This document shows, piece by piece, positions 1 through 5,196 of a DNA stretch of 7,222 nucleotides. The position numbers and the translations under genes are program-made. This DNA comes from JBEKJU01 sp050011095 (GTDB lineage Bacteria > Desulfobacterota > Syntrophorhabdia > Syntrophorhabdales > WCHB1-27): NCBI GenBank assembly GCA_050011095.1, contig JBEKJU010000187.1, forward strand, positions 1-7,222. The letters run 5' to 3'. Position 1 is the stretch's first letter. Every line of letters begins with the position of its first letter. Below the pieces are notes generated by a model that saw only the letters and a list, made by a program, of their open reading frames with translations, was not told the DNA's origin and made no database searches.

Positions 1-120
1 TGGGAACGGACTCTTCCTTGGCATCGAATCCTCCTCGCTGGAGAATATATGCCAAGGATAACAGATGCAGGTGGAAATGTCATTACAATACGTCATCGTA
101 TTTATGAAATGGAGTACTAA
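1..120 (+). CDS. C-terminal fragment of an unidentified protein
   Basis: This reading frame is open from the left edge to a TAA at 118-120. It gives 39 residues ending in IRHRIYEMEY. The composition is that of an ordinary soluble protein end, with basic and aromatic residues and no membrane segment, but I do not recognise the family. The codons look less GC-rich than those of the uup-like gene to the right. The gene continues off the left edge, so its start and length are unknown. It converges on the ArsC-like gene, whose stop lies only 6 bases away. A 6-bp stem with a 4-base loop (87-102) lies inside the coding end but has no T-run on either side, so I do not call it a terminator. A chance open frame of 40 codons remains possible. 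Confidence 0.4.
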   Translation, partial: WERTLPWHRILLAGEYMPRITDAGGNVITIRHRIYEMEY

Positions 121-126
121 GTGCGC

Positions 127-459
127 CTATTTCCAAGCCTTCCACACGTCTGGTTGATACCCCACAGTCGCATCCCGGCCGTTCCTGACGACAGGCGTTT
201 TCAGAAGCAGCGCGTCCTTGAGGAGTTCTTCCTTGATGTTATGGGTCAGGTATTTCAGGGATTTCAGCGCGTACGCCTTGCCACCGAGGTCGATAAGGTT
301 ATCAATGCCCACCGCCTTTTCGAGGCTGTCCAACTCGCCCTTGCTCAGCCGTCTCTCGGCTACGTCGATAAACTGGAAGGGAATCCGTCTTTCCTTGAAA
401 TACCTTTCCGCTTTTTTGGTGTCCTGGCATTTGCGCGTGCCGAAGATCTGTATGTTCAA
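127..459 (-). CDS. ArsC/Spx-family thioredoxin-fold protein
   Basis: The product has 110 residues, the usual size for the ArsC/Spx/YffB family. The N-terminus reads FGTRKCQDTKKAERYF, with a single redox-type cysteine at residue 11 followed by DTKKA, closest to the YffB-like branch. The second half has KTPVVRNG (the cis-proline region, P89, with Arg92) and the family ending GYQPDVWKAW. Only one cysteine is present, so it would need glutathione, glutaredoxin or thioredoxin to turn over. Whether it reduces arsenate is not shown, and many relatives are not arsenate reductases. The start is TTG at 457-459: an in-frame TGA lies nine codons upstream with no ATG or GTG between, and GGGG sits just upstream as a weak ribosome site. 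It lies 174 bases downstream of the uup-like gene on the same strand. There are no arsenic-resistance genes nearby. Confidence 0.85.
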   Translation of the reverse strand: MNIQIFGTRKCQDTKKAERYFKERRIPFQFIDVAERRLSKGELDSLEKAVGIDNLIDLGGKAYALKSLKYLTHNIKEELLKDALLLKTPVVRNGRDATVGYQPDVWKAWK

Positions 460-513
460 AAGATCCCCGCACGTCTCATCGGAGCCTCAACCTTTCCCTT
501 TCTTCGTCCGGAC

Positions 514-519
514 ATTATA
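514..519 (-). promoter_or_regulatory. Possible -10 box for the ArsC-like gene
   Basis: The minus strand reads a perfect TATAAT here, 55 bases ahead of the TTG start. The -35 is poor: at 16-18 bp spacing only weak matches such as TCAATG or GTCAAT are seen. The gene could therefore have its own weak promoter or be read through from the uup-like gene. This is inferred from one hexamer. Confidence 0.3.
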
Positions 520-633
520 CCGGATTGTGACAATACCATTGACGCCGGAAGGAATACGCAACACCTTTCCTGTCACATGTATGACGCCAAACATGGCAGA
601 GGAGATTCGACCTGGTGATCGGGACGACGGTCG

Positions 634-2544
634 TCATCTCTGCCCGCCGCTGAATTTGGCAAACAGAGTTTCCAGCTCGTCCCACCGATGATAGGCTTCT
701 TCCAGCCCCTTTTCCAGGGCCTCCAGCCGGTCATTGGCCGCCCTTAATTTAGCCGCATCGTAGCTCACATAGAATTCCGGGGAGTTCAGGGTCGCCGTCA
801 CGCGCCGTTTTTCTTCCTCCATGGTTTCAATTGTCACTGGCAGCGCTTCCAACTCCCTGGACTCTTTGTAGGAGAGCTTTTGTTTCTCCCGCGGTGGTTT
901 TTCCCTCTTCCGGCTCTGCTCCTTTGACACCGTGGATTTTGACGGCTCAGTGCCCTGCCTGAGCCAGTCGTCGTAGCCGCCGACATATTCCTGCAGCCGG
1001 CCCTCACCCTCAAAGACAATCGTGGACGTCACCACGTTATTTAGAAATTCACGGTCGTGACTGACCAGCAGGACCGTGCCCTTATAGCGGAGGAGCCGTT
1101 CTTCGAGCAGTTCGAGCGTTTCGGCGTCAAGGTCGTTGGTCGGCTCATCAAGGACGAGTACATTCGATGACATGGCGAAGAGCTTCGCCAGGAGGAGGCG
1201 ATTGCGTTCACCGCCGGAGAGGGTGCGGACGGGCGACATGATCCGCTCGGGTGAAAAAAGAAAATCCTGAAGATAACCTACGACATGCCGGGAGATATCG
1301 CCCATGACAATCGTATCGTTGCCGTCCGCTATGTTTTCCCTGAGCGTCTTGTTCTCATCAAGCTGTTCACGTAGTTGATCAAAGTAGGCGATCTTGATTC
1401 CGGCGCCCAGACGGACCAATCCCAGCTGTGGCTTAAGCTCACCGAGCAGAACTTTCAGGAGGGTGGTCTTGCCGGAACCGTTAGGCCCGATAATGCCCAC
1501 CTTGTCGCCGCGGATAATAGTGGTGGAGAAGGCAGCAACAATTTTCTTATCGTCCCAGGAAAAGCAGATGCTGTCAGCATGGACAACGACCCGTCCGCTC
1601 CGTTCCGCCTCCCGGATGACGAGTCGGGAGACGCCTTCCTGTTCAAGTCTGCGCGCCCGCTCCTGACGCATCTGCACCAATGCCCGCGCTCTGCCCTCGT
1701 TGCGGGTCCGGCGTGCCCTGACTCCCTTCCTGATCCACGTCTCTTCCTTGGCCAGCTTCTTGTCGAAATCATGCCGCTTTTTCTCTTCCGCCTCCAGCAG
1801 GGCCTGTCTGCGCTCCAGATAAGTAGTGTAATCACAGGCAAAGGATAGCAGGCGTCCCCGGTCGATTTCCACGATGCGTGTACACAGGCGCGCGAGAAAC
1901 GCACGATCATGGGTTACGAACATGAATGTCTTTTCGTACTTCAGCAAGAAATCTTCAAGCCAGACGATGGTAGCGATATCCAGATGGTTGGTGGGCTCGT
2001 CGAGGAGCAGCACGTCCGGCTCACTCACCAGGGCTCTGGCCAGAAAGACCCGGCGTTTCATGCCCGCAGACAGAGACCGGAACTCCGCATGCTCATCCAG
2101 ACCAGTCCTCTCGATCACCCCTTCCACCCGCTGGTGATGCTGCCAGGCGCCCGATGTCTCTATCCGGTGCTGGACCCGCTCAAGGGCGCCGAGTAGACCG
2201 GCGCTCCCATGCCCCCGGCCGATCTGAAAGGTAAGGTCATGGTATTCCCGGAGCAACTCCATATGTTGCTGGCAACTCGAAGCCACGACATCATAAACTC
2301 TTCCCGTCACCCCCTCGGGGACATCCTGGGGCAGCAAGGCGACCCCGATGTCACGCTCTCGTGCAATGGCGCCTGCATCAGGGGCAATATGGCCGACCAG
2401 CAGCTTCATGAGGGTGGATTTGCCGGAGCCGTTGCGGCCGACCAGGCCAATCCTTTCACCGGACTCGATCTGGAGCGCAACACCATTGAGAAGCGGCGGT
2501 CCGCCGAAGGATAATGAAATATCGTTGAGCCGGAGTAATGGCAT
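634..2544 (-). CDS. uup: ABC-F family ATPase, Uup type
   Basis: The product has 636 residues, almost the length of E. coli Uup. Two ABC ATPase domains lie in tandem with no membrane segment. Domain 1 has Walker A GRNGSGKS (about 36-43), signature LSAGMKR (158-164), Walker B VLLLDEP (178-184) and switch histidine in VTHD. A charged helical linker (about 240-320) joins it to domain 2, with Walker A GPNGSGKT (353-360), LSGGE (442-446) and Walker B VLVLDEP (462-468). The C-terminal 70 residues form a predicted coiled coil (about 559-629), as in Uup. ABC-F proteins bind the ribosome; Uup is also linked to precise excision of transposons and to DNA-structure binding. I chose the ATG at 2544 because MPLLRLNDISLSFGG is the typical Uup N-terminus. 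A TTG 33 bases upstream is open but adds atypical residues. No strong ribosome site precedes either start. Domain 1 has LSAG in place of LSGG. Confidence 0.93.
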   Translation of the reverse strand: MPLLRLNDISLSFGGPPLLNGVALQIESGERIGLVGRNGSGKSTLMKLLVGHIAPDAGAIARERDIGVALLPQDVPEGVTGRVYDVVASSCQQHMELLREYHDLTFQIGRGHGSAGLLGALERVQHRIETSGAWQHHQRVEGVIERTGLDEHAEFRSLSAGMKRRVFLARALVSEPDVLLLDEPTNHLDIATIVWLEDFLLKYEKTFMFVTHDRAFLARLCTRIVEIDRGRLLSFACDYTTYLERRQALLEAEEKKRHDFDKKLAKEETWIRKGVRARRTRNEGRARALVQMRQERARRLEQEGVSRLVIREAERSGRVVVHADSICFSWDDKKIVAAFSTTIIRGDKVGIIGPNGSGKTTLLKVLLGELKPQLGLVRLGAGIKIAYFDQLREQLDENKTLRENIADGNDTIVMGDISRHVVGYLQDFLFSPERIMSPVRTLSGGERNRLLLAKLFAMSSNVLVLDEPTNDLDAETLELLEERLLRYKGTVLLVSHDREFLNNVVTSTIVFEGEGRLQEYVGGYDDWLRQGTEPSKSTVSKEQSRKREKPPREKQKLSYKESRELEALPVTIETMEEEKRRVTATLNSPEFYVSYDAAKLRAANDRLEALEKGLEEAYHRWDELETLFAKFSGGQR

Positions 2545-2610
2545 AATAACTCGCGTGCAGATGAGATCGCCGGGCAACCATACAACTCGGCGTTCTTTCG
2601 AGAAACCTTA

Positions 2611-2640
2611 TTTATAAACCGAGACATGGTACAAACGCAA
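2611..2640 (-). promoter_or_regulatory. Candidate sigma-70 promoter for the uup-like gene
   Basis: On the minus strand TTGCGT (2635-2640) and TATAAA (2611-2616) are 18 bp apart, about 67 bases ahead of the ATG. The -10 matches 5 of 6 and the -35 matches 3 of 6. It lies just past the cold-shock terminator, where a new transcription start is needed. Confidence 0.4.
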
Positions 2641-2669
2641 TCTTGTGTGCAAAAGGCAAAAAGGTACAC

Positions 2670-2699
2670 AAAAATTAAGGCCCCGAGGAGGGGCCTTAA
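2670..2699 (-). terminator. Intrinsic terminator of the cold-shock gene
   Basis: TTAAGGCCCC (2675-2684) and GGGGCCTTAA (2690-2699) form a perfect 10-bp stem with a 5-base loop. Read on the minus strand it is followed by TTTTT. It begins 20 bases past the stop of the cold-shock gene and separates that transcript from the uup-like gene. Confidence 0.93.
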
Positions 2700-2719
2700 C
2701 GTGGGTTCGGCTGGATAGC

Positions 2720-2920
2720 TTAGACTGCTACGACATTTATGGCTCTTGGGCCTTTTGGCGTCTTCTCGACGTCAAAGGTCACCGCCTGACCTTCGGACAG
2801 CGACTTAAAGCCGCTACCGCTGATCGACGTGTGATGGACGAAAACGTCTTCGCCGTCTTCTCGGGCGATAAATCCAAAACCCTTAGACTCGTTAAACCAT
2901 TTTACAGTTCCATTTGTCAT
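2720..2920 (-). CDS. CspA-family cold-shock protein
   Basis: The product is a 66-residue single cold-shock domain, the standard size. It starts MTNGTVKWFNESKGFGFI, with RNP1 (KGFGFI, 13-18) and RNP2 (VFVHH, 26-30), the aromatic nucleic-acid-binding face of the five-stranded OB fold. These proteins bind single-stranded RNA and DNA, melt mRNA secondary structure, and can act as transcription antiterminators. The open frame extends 41 codons upstream, but ATG at 2918-2920 is the start: the family N-terminus begins there, and AAGGAGGT lies 8 bases before it. The gene is monocistronic, with its own promoter (3034-3062), a leader of about 107 bases carrying an intrinsic terminator (2966-2999), and a second terminator after the stop. 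Cold inducibility is not shown by the sequence; many csp genes are constitutive. Confidence 0.96.
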   Translation of the reverse strand: MTNGTVKWFNESKGFGFIAREDGEDVFVHHTSISGSGFKSLSEGQAVTFDVEKTPKGPRAINVVAV

Positions 2921-2965
2921 GCTAGAATACCTCCTTTCGTAGATTGAAAGGTTACGAAACGCAAT

Positions 2966-2999
2966 AAAAAAAGCCACAAAGCTCAAGAGTCTTTGCGGC
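2966..2999 (-). terminator. Intrinsic terminator (attenuator) in the csp leader
   Basis: On the minus strand GCCGCAAAG and CTTTGTGGC form a 9-bp stem containing one G-U pair, with a 9-base loop (2982-2990). The stem is followed directly by seven Ts (2966-2972). This is a complete intrinsic terminator. It lies between the csp promoter and the csp start, 45 bases before the ATG, so a transcript must read through it to express the gene. CspA-family proteins act as antiterminators in E. coli, so self-regulation is a reasonable inference. Confidence 0.75.
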
Positions 3000-3033
3000 C
3001 TTCCGTACGGCAAAAACGTAAACTTTATGAAAT

Positions 3034-3062
3034 ATTGTCTCATATTAACCGGGAAAAGTCAA
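3034..3062 (-). promoter_or_regulatory. Sigma-70 promoter of the cold-shock gene
   Basis: On the minus strand TTGACT (3057-3062) is followed after 17 bp by GACAAT (3034-3039), matching consensus at 5 of 6 and 4 of 6. The predicted start near 3027 gives a 5' leader of about 107 bases, long leaders being typical of regulated csp genes. Confidence 0.6.
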
Positions 3063-3446
3063 GAGATTCAGCGATTCCTCATTTCGCGGGTCTCTATCCC
3101 ATCCGCTGCGACAAAAAAAGATCACTCTAAAACTACCCGATGATATGACCGGATCACCAGAAATCCGTTGGCTCGACATCACTTATTCAGATAAGTCTAC
3201 TGAACGATACAAGGTTAAGGTGAGTGATCCAAAGGATAAGCAGTCATAGTCTCACCTCCGTACCACGCGCATTTTTTGAGACAATTGACCACACATTATC
3301 CAAAACAGGATAAAGTACCTCGATTGCCAGTAGAAACAGCGCATACAAAGGACAACACGTCAGATTCACGATTACAGGAAATTGTTCGTACCTTTGTGCA
3401 CCAAGTCTTGCATAGGATATCCGATGCAAAGCTGAAGATTGGTTGA
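3063..3446 (+). pseudogene. Possible frameshifted gene remnant
   Basis: Two plus-strand frames read like one protein split by a frameshift. The first is open through 3063-3246, with TAG at 3247-3249. It contains KITLKLPDDM, EIRWLDITYSDKS and ERYKVKVSDPKDK. The second, shifted frame runs from 3240 to a TGA at 3444-3446 and contains HYPKQDKVPRLPVE and LQEIVRTFVHQVLHRISDAK. The two overlap by about 10 bases, as one insertion or deletion would leave. Both halves have balanced, charged, protein-like composition, unlike the Cys-rich reading on the opposite strand. There is no convincing start or ribosome site, and the left end runs up to the csp promoter. I do not recognise the family. It could be a dead gene, a sequencing error or chance. 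Confidence 0.3.
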
Positions 3447-3476
3447 AAGAAGGCACAATACTCACGATAGGCCGTT

Positions 3477-3584
3477 TCATGCACTTGTATTTGCTTTGTG
3501 TCCCTTTAATACGATGACTACAACGTAGTGGCTCACGAGCAGCGCCGGAACCCAGAACGCCGGTATCCAGTAAGCTGCACCCAT
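3477..3584 (-). CDS. Possible 35-residue single-pass membrane peptide
   Basis: This short minus-strand frame encodes MGAAYWIPAFWVPALL, then a hydrophobic stretch rich in Val, and ends in a basic, polar tail (KGHKANTSA). Residues 5-27 form one membrane segment with a repeated W-x-P pattern, followed by positive charge. That is the layout of a small membrane protein with its tail in the cytoplasm. An in-frame TGA lies four codons before the ATG, so the start is fixed at 3582-3584 unless CTG two codons upstream is used. No good ribosome site is visible, which is the main weakness. It lies 86 bases downstream of the 101-residue gene on the same strand. It overlaps a longer frame (start at 3636, stop at 3244-3246) that looks less natural. 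The function is unknown. Confidence 0.4.
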   Translation of the reverse strand: MGAAYWIPAFWVPALLVSHYVVVIVLKGHKANTSA

Positions 3585-3670
3585 ATCCAGTAGAGTTCAT
3601 TGCAGCTATATTGATACCGACTAAAAAAACAATCATCGATTCCTCGGCTCTACAGGTCAACCTCTACGAG

Positions 3671-3976
3671 CTATTCGATGACCGTTCCTTTGCCGGTCTT
3701 CCGATACTCGAGCTCGACGTGGTTGACGAACGCCGTTCTGCCCCGGGAATCAGCTTTAAATCCACGACCGCTGCACCAATCGGTAAATGCTTCCGGATCG
3801 ATATCTGCGCGAATAGCGATATTGCCAGCACCCTTAACCTCTTCGCATTGCCTTCCGACAAGAGCTTTCCAATCTTCATACGTGGCGGGCATATTCTCGT
3901 AATCGGTAAAGATCGCAAGCGCCCTGCGGTAAGTAAGCTCATCCTTGAACCAAGCAATTCCTATGACATCGTTCAT
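3671..3976 (-). CDS. Uncharacterised 101-residue soluble protein
   Basis: The 101-residue product has no signal peptide and no membrane segment. It opens MNDVIGIAWFKDELTYRR and has a helical middle (TYEDWKALVGRQCEEVK). It then has ADIDPEAFTDWCSGRG, with Trp67-Cys68 and a glycine turn, and ends in a charged stretch. From memory, this pattern (IAW near the N-terminus, a D-x-W middle, DP-x-x-F-x-x-WC-x-x-x-G near the end) recurs in unnamed bacterial proteins of about 100 residues. I could not check this and give no function. The start is secure: AAGGAGGT lies 6 bases before the ATG, in a 12-base block identical to the one before the cold-shock gene. Its leader is about 115 bases with several possible stems. 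It may share a transcript with the small membrane frame downstream. Confidence 0.85.
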   Translation of the reverse strand: MNDVIGIAWFKDELTYRRALAIFTDYENMPATYEDWKALVGRQCEEVKGAGNIAIRADIDPEAFTDWCSGRGFKADSRGRTAFVNHVELEYRKTGKGTVIE

Positions 3977-4092
3977 TCTGACACCTCCTTTCGTTTATCG
4001 GGGAACCGTACGGTCGGTAGGGACGTTGTTTCATTCGGTACATTCCCATGCGCCGGGATGGGCTGTAAGCCTTTTCGGCTGCGATCTCCCTT
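3977..4092 (-). promoter_or_regulatory. Long, possibly structured 5' leader of the 101-residue gene
   Basis: Between the predicted transcription start (about 4092) and the ATG at 3976 are about 115 bases with several possible stems. On the minus strand AGCC-GAAAA-GGCT is a small hairpin, CCCAT...ATGGG is a 5-bp stem with an 8-base loop, and ACCGTACGGT is a perfect palindrome close to the ribosome site. Alternative GGGA/TCCC pairings could compete. I compared it from memory with the GEMM, fluoride, glycine, cobalamin and SAM classes and saw none of their conserved cores. No intrinsic terminator is visible, so any control would act on translation or RNA stability. Confidence 0.35.
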
Positions 4093-4098
4093 TTCTTC

Positions 4099-4127
4099 AT
4101 TATCAGGGAAACACCACAAGATTACAA
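4099..4127 (-). promoter_or_regulatory. Candidate sigma-70 promoter for the 101-residue gene
   Basis: On the minus strand TTGTAA (4122-4127) and GATAAT (4099-4104) are 17 bp apart, matching consensus at 4 of 6 and 5 of 6. It faces the gene at 3671-3976, and nothing else upstream would explain its transcription. Confidence 0.45.
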
Positions 4128-4392
4128 CAACTATCTATAGTAACCTTTTTCGTTCGAAAGACTGTATTCATGGTCAGTAGGTGAGAAGAGGAAGCACTCG
4201 TTCGGCTCACTACCTCATCGCCTCGGCTTGGATTCAACTGTCCTTGACTGACCGAGGTCCGACCCTACTGTTGCACCAGTCAAATAATAGGAAGAGCCAT
4301 GAGCAAGTGAAACTGGCGAAGAACGTCCTCTCTGCGTCGCGGCACTTAATTGGGAGCGTCGTCCTTATGCCATCAGACGCACCCATCCGGAT
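4128..4392. other. Stretch without a supported gene
   Basis: I see no convincing gene here. A plus-strand frame (GTG at 4181 to 4396) encodes a mixed 71-residue sequence with no ribosome site. A minus-strand frame at 4234-4386 (50 residues, containing CSWLFLLFDWCNS) begins 6 bases after the stop of the small membrane gene in the same frame, but it too has no ribosome site. It could be a lost C-terminal extension. There is no terminator hairpin after the membrane gene's stop. Confidence 0.4.
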
Positions 4393-4644
4393 TTAACCTA
4401 TGGATAGTGTCGTGCCGATCGAGGCAAGGATCGACACGAGAGCACCAAAGGCGGCAGCCACAACGACCATGAAGCCAAGCGTGACGACAAGACGTTGAGT
4501 GTAGTGGTACCCGGTAATATGCCCAGTAGGCCGCGGTTGCCAGTGGGTCTTGTACCCGATTTCCGCCAAAGCTTCATTTATTTTCAACAGCCTTCTCTCG
4601 GCGAGGTACTCTGACCGGCGATCTTCATGCACCTGGTGGCCCAT
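4393..4644 (-). CDS. Small single-pass membrane protein, unknown function
   Basis: The product has 83 residues. About 50 hydrophilic, charged residues come first (MGHQVHEDRRSEYLAERR, then a helix LLKINEALAEIG, then an aromatic and basic patch). One membrane helix follows at about 52-77 (RLVVTLGFMVVVAAAFGALV onward), and a short polar end. With no signal peptide and a positively charged N-terminal part, the topology is probably N-in with the helix as a C-terminal anchor. The ATG at 4642-4644 is the first start in the frame. The ribosome site is weak (GGAAG about 13 bases upstream). I do not recognise the family. It is divergent from the exopolysaccharide operon, and the shared upstream region contains two palindromes, so common regulation is possible but not shown. 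Confidence 0.65.
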   Translation of the reverse strand: MGHQVHEDRRSEYLAERRLLKINEALAEIGYKTHWQPRPTGHITGYHYTQRLVVTLGFMVVVAAAFGALVSILASIGTTLSIG

Positions 4645-4674
4645 GTCGATATTTATTCTTCCGGGACTTTTCTA

Positions 4675-4727
4675 TTTCGCGAAAGAACTGAAAGCACTTG
4701 CCTAGGCGGTATTGTTTATGCTATATA
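4675..4727 (+). promoter_or_regulatory. Candidate promoter with two palindromes
   Basis: TTGCCT (4698-4703) and TATATA (4722-4727) are 18 bp apart, a fair sigma-70 promoter reading rightward. GCCTAGGC (4700-4707) is a perfect 8-bp palindrome overlapping the -35. TTTCGCGAAA (4675-4684), a perfect 10-bp palindrome, lies just upstream. These could be regulator sites between the minus-strand membrane gene and the rightward transcript. Transcription from here would give a leader of about 460 bases before the export gene. Confidence 0.4.
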
Positions 4728-4793
4728 ACGATCTGTGCGCAAGCATCGCGATTTTATTGCACTCTGGCGCCGAATCCGCCACTTGGAGTGTGA

Positions 4794-4976
4794 TACTTTA
4801 GCCGTGGACCGGCCGACGGTTGTGCCAGAAAGAGGAAGAAGCAGAATTTCAGGAACAGGGCTTTCTGCGAAACGCAGTGGCAAACGCTTTCGGCGCTTAT
4901 CACTGTTGCAGTCGTTTTTACTGTGTTCGCAGGAAAGGTCGCGATCGGGAACATATCGAAGCGATACATTGCTTAG
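4794..4976 (+). pseudogene. Possible remnant of a membrane-protein gene
   Basis: This plus-strand frame, open from 4794 to a TAG at 4974-4976, has no ATG, GTG or TTG. It nevertheless reads like a protein end: a basic stretch (ARKRKKQNFRNR), then one membrane segment (TLSALITVAVVFTVFAGKVA), then the tail IGNISKRYIA. The overlapping long frame that runs into the export gene (from a GTG at 4735) is Arg-rich and unnatural over the same bases. A frameshift near 4825-4840 could join its first 30 residues (RKHRDFIALWRRIRHLE) to this frame. It may be a decayed gene upstream of the exopolysaccharide operon, or chance. Confidence 0.3.
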
Positions 4977-5196
4977 GGCGAATTCAGGTAGCATGAACCT
5001 GATGGGAGTAAGAATGAAACGAGTCATTTCAGCACTGAGAGAAATTATCGACGTTTGTGATTCCTGCCCGCCTTGCATTACACATCCCATATCTGGTAGA
5101 ATTCTGCCGATGCCACAGCGGCGGTTACATTCGATGACTCCACTCCATAGTGGCCTTCTTACGTGTGCATGCAATAAAACAGGGAGGACCGGAGAA
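4977..5196 (+). other. Leader region of the exopolysaccharide operon
   Basis: There is no supported gene here. The frame leading into the export gene stays open for about 150 codons upstream, but its composition is not that of a protein. Three inverted repeats are present: TCAGGT/ACCTGA with a 7-base loop (4984-5002), a 14-base near-palindrome (5095-5108), and CCACT/AGTGG with a 4-base loop (5140-5153). I looked for a sigma-54 promoter (GG and GC at -24/-12), common in exopolysaccharide loci, and found none. Confidence 0.5.
5073..5108 (+). promoter_or_regulatory. Candidate proximal promoter with an overlapping dyad
   Basis: TTGCAT (5073-5078) and TAGAAT (5097-5102) are 18 bp apart. The -10 matches 5 of 6 and the -35 matches 3 of 6. 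The near-palindrome GGTAGAATTCTGCC (5095-5108) covers the -10, where a repressor would block it. The resulting leader would be about 88 bases. Confidence 0.35.

Noticed and set aside
487..594. Minus-strand 35-residue frame (MFGVIHVTGKVLRIPSGVNG...) between the uup-like and ArsC-like genes
   Set aside because: The composition is plausible, but there is no ribosome site, it covers the candidate -10 box, and I know no family like it.
121..618. Plus-strand 165-residue frame
   Set aside because: It lies opposite the ArsC-like gene, which has clear family motifs.
3027..3143. Plus-strand 38-residue frame starting MKYCLILTGKSQEIQ
   Set aside because: It has no ribosome site and lies over the csp promoter on the opposite strand.
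3564..3592. Direct repeat TATCCAGTA, two copies with a 20-base period
   Set aside because: Two copies of nine bases are too few to call an array, and they lie in a possible coding sequence.
3244..3636. Minus-strand 130-residue frame with a GAGGAA ribosome site at its start
   Set aside because: The start signal is fair, but the sequence is an uneven, Cys-rich mix. Two other readings of the same bases (the plus-strand remnant and the 35-residue membrane peptide) look more like protein. It cannot be fully excluded.
3977..4092. Known riboswitch (c-di-GMP GEMM, fluoride, glycine, cobalamin)
   Set aside because: None of the conserved core sequences I remember for these classes is present.
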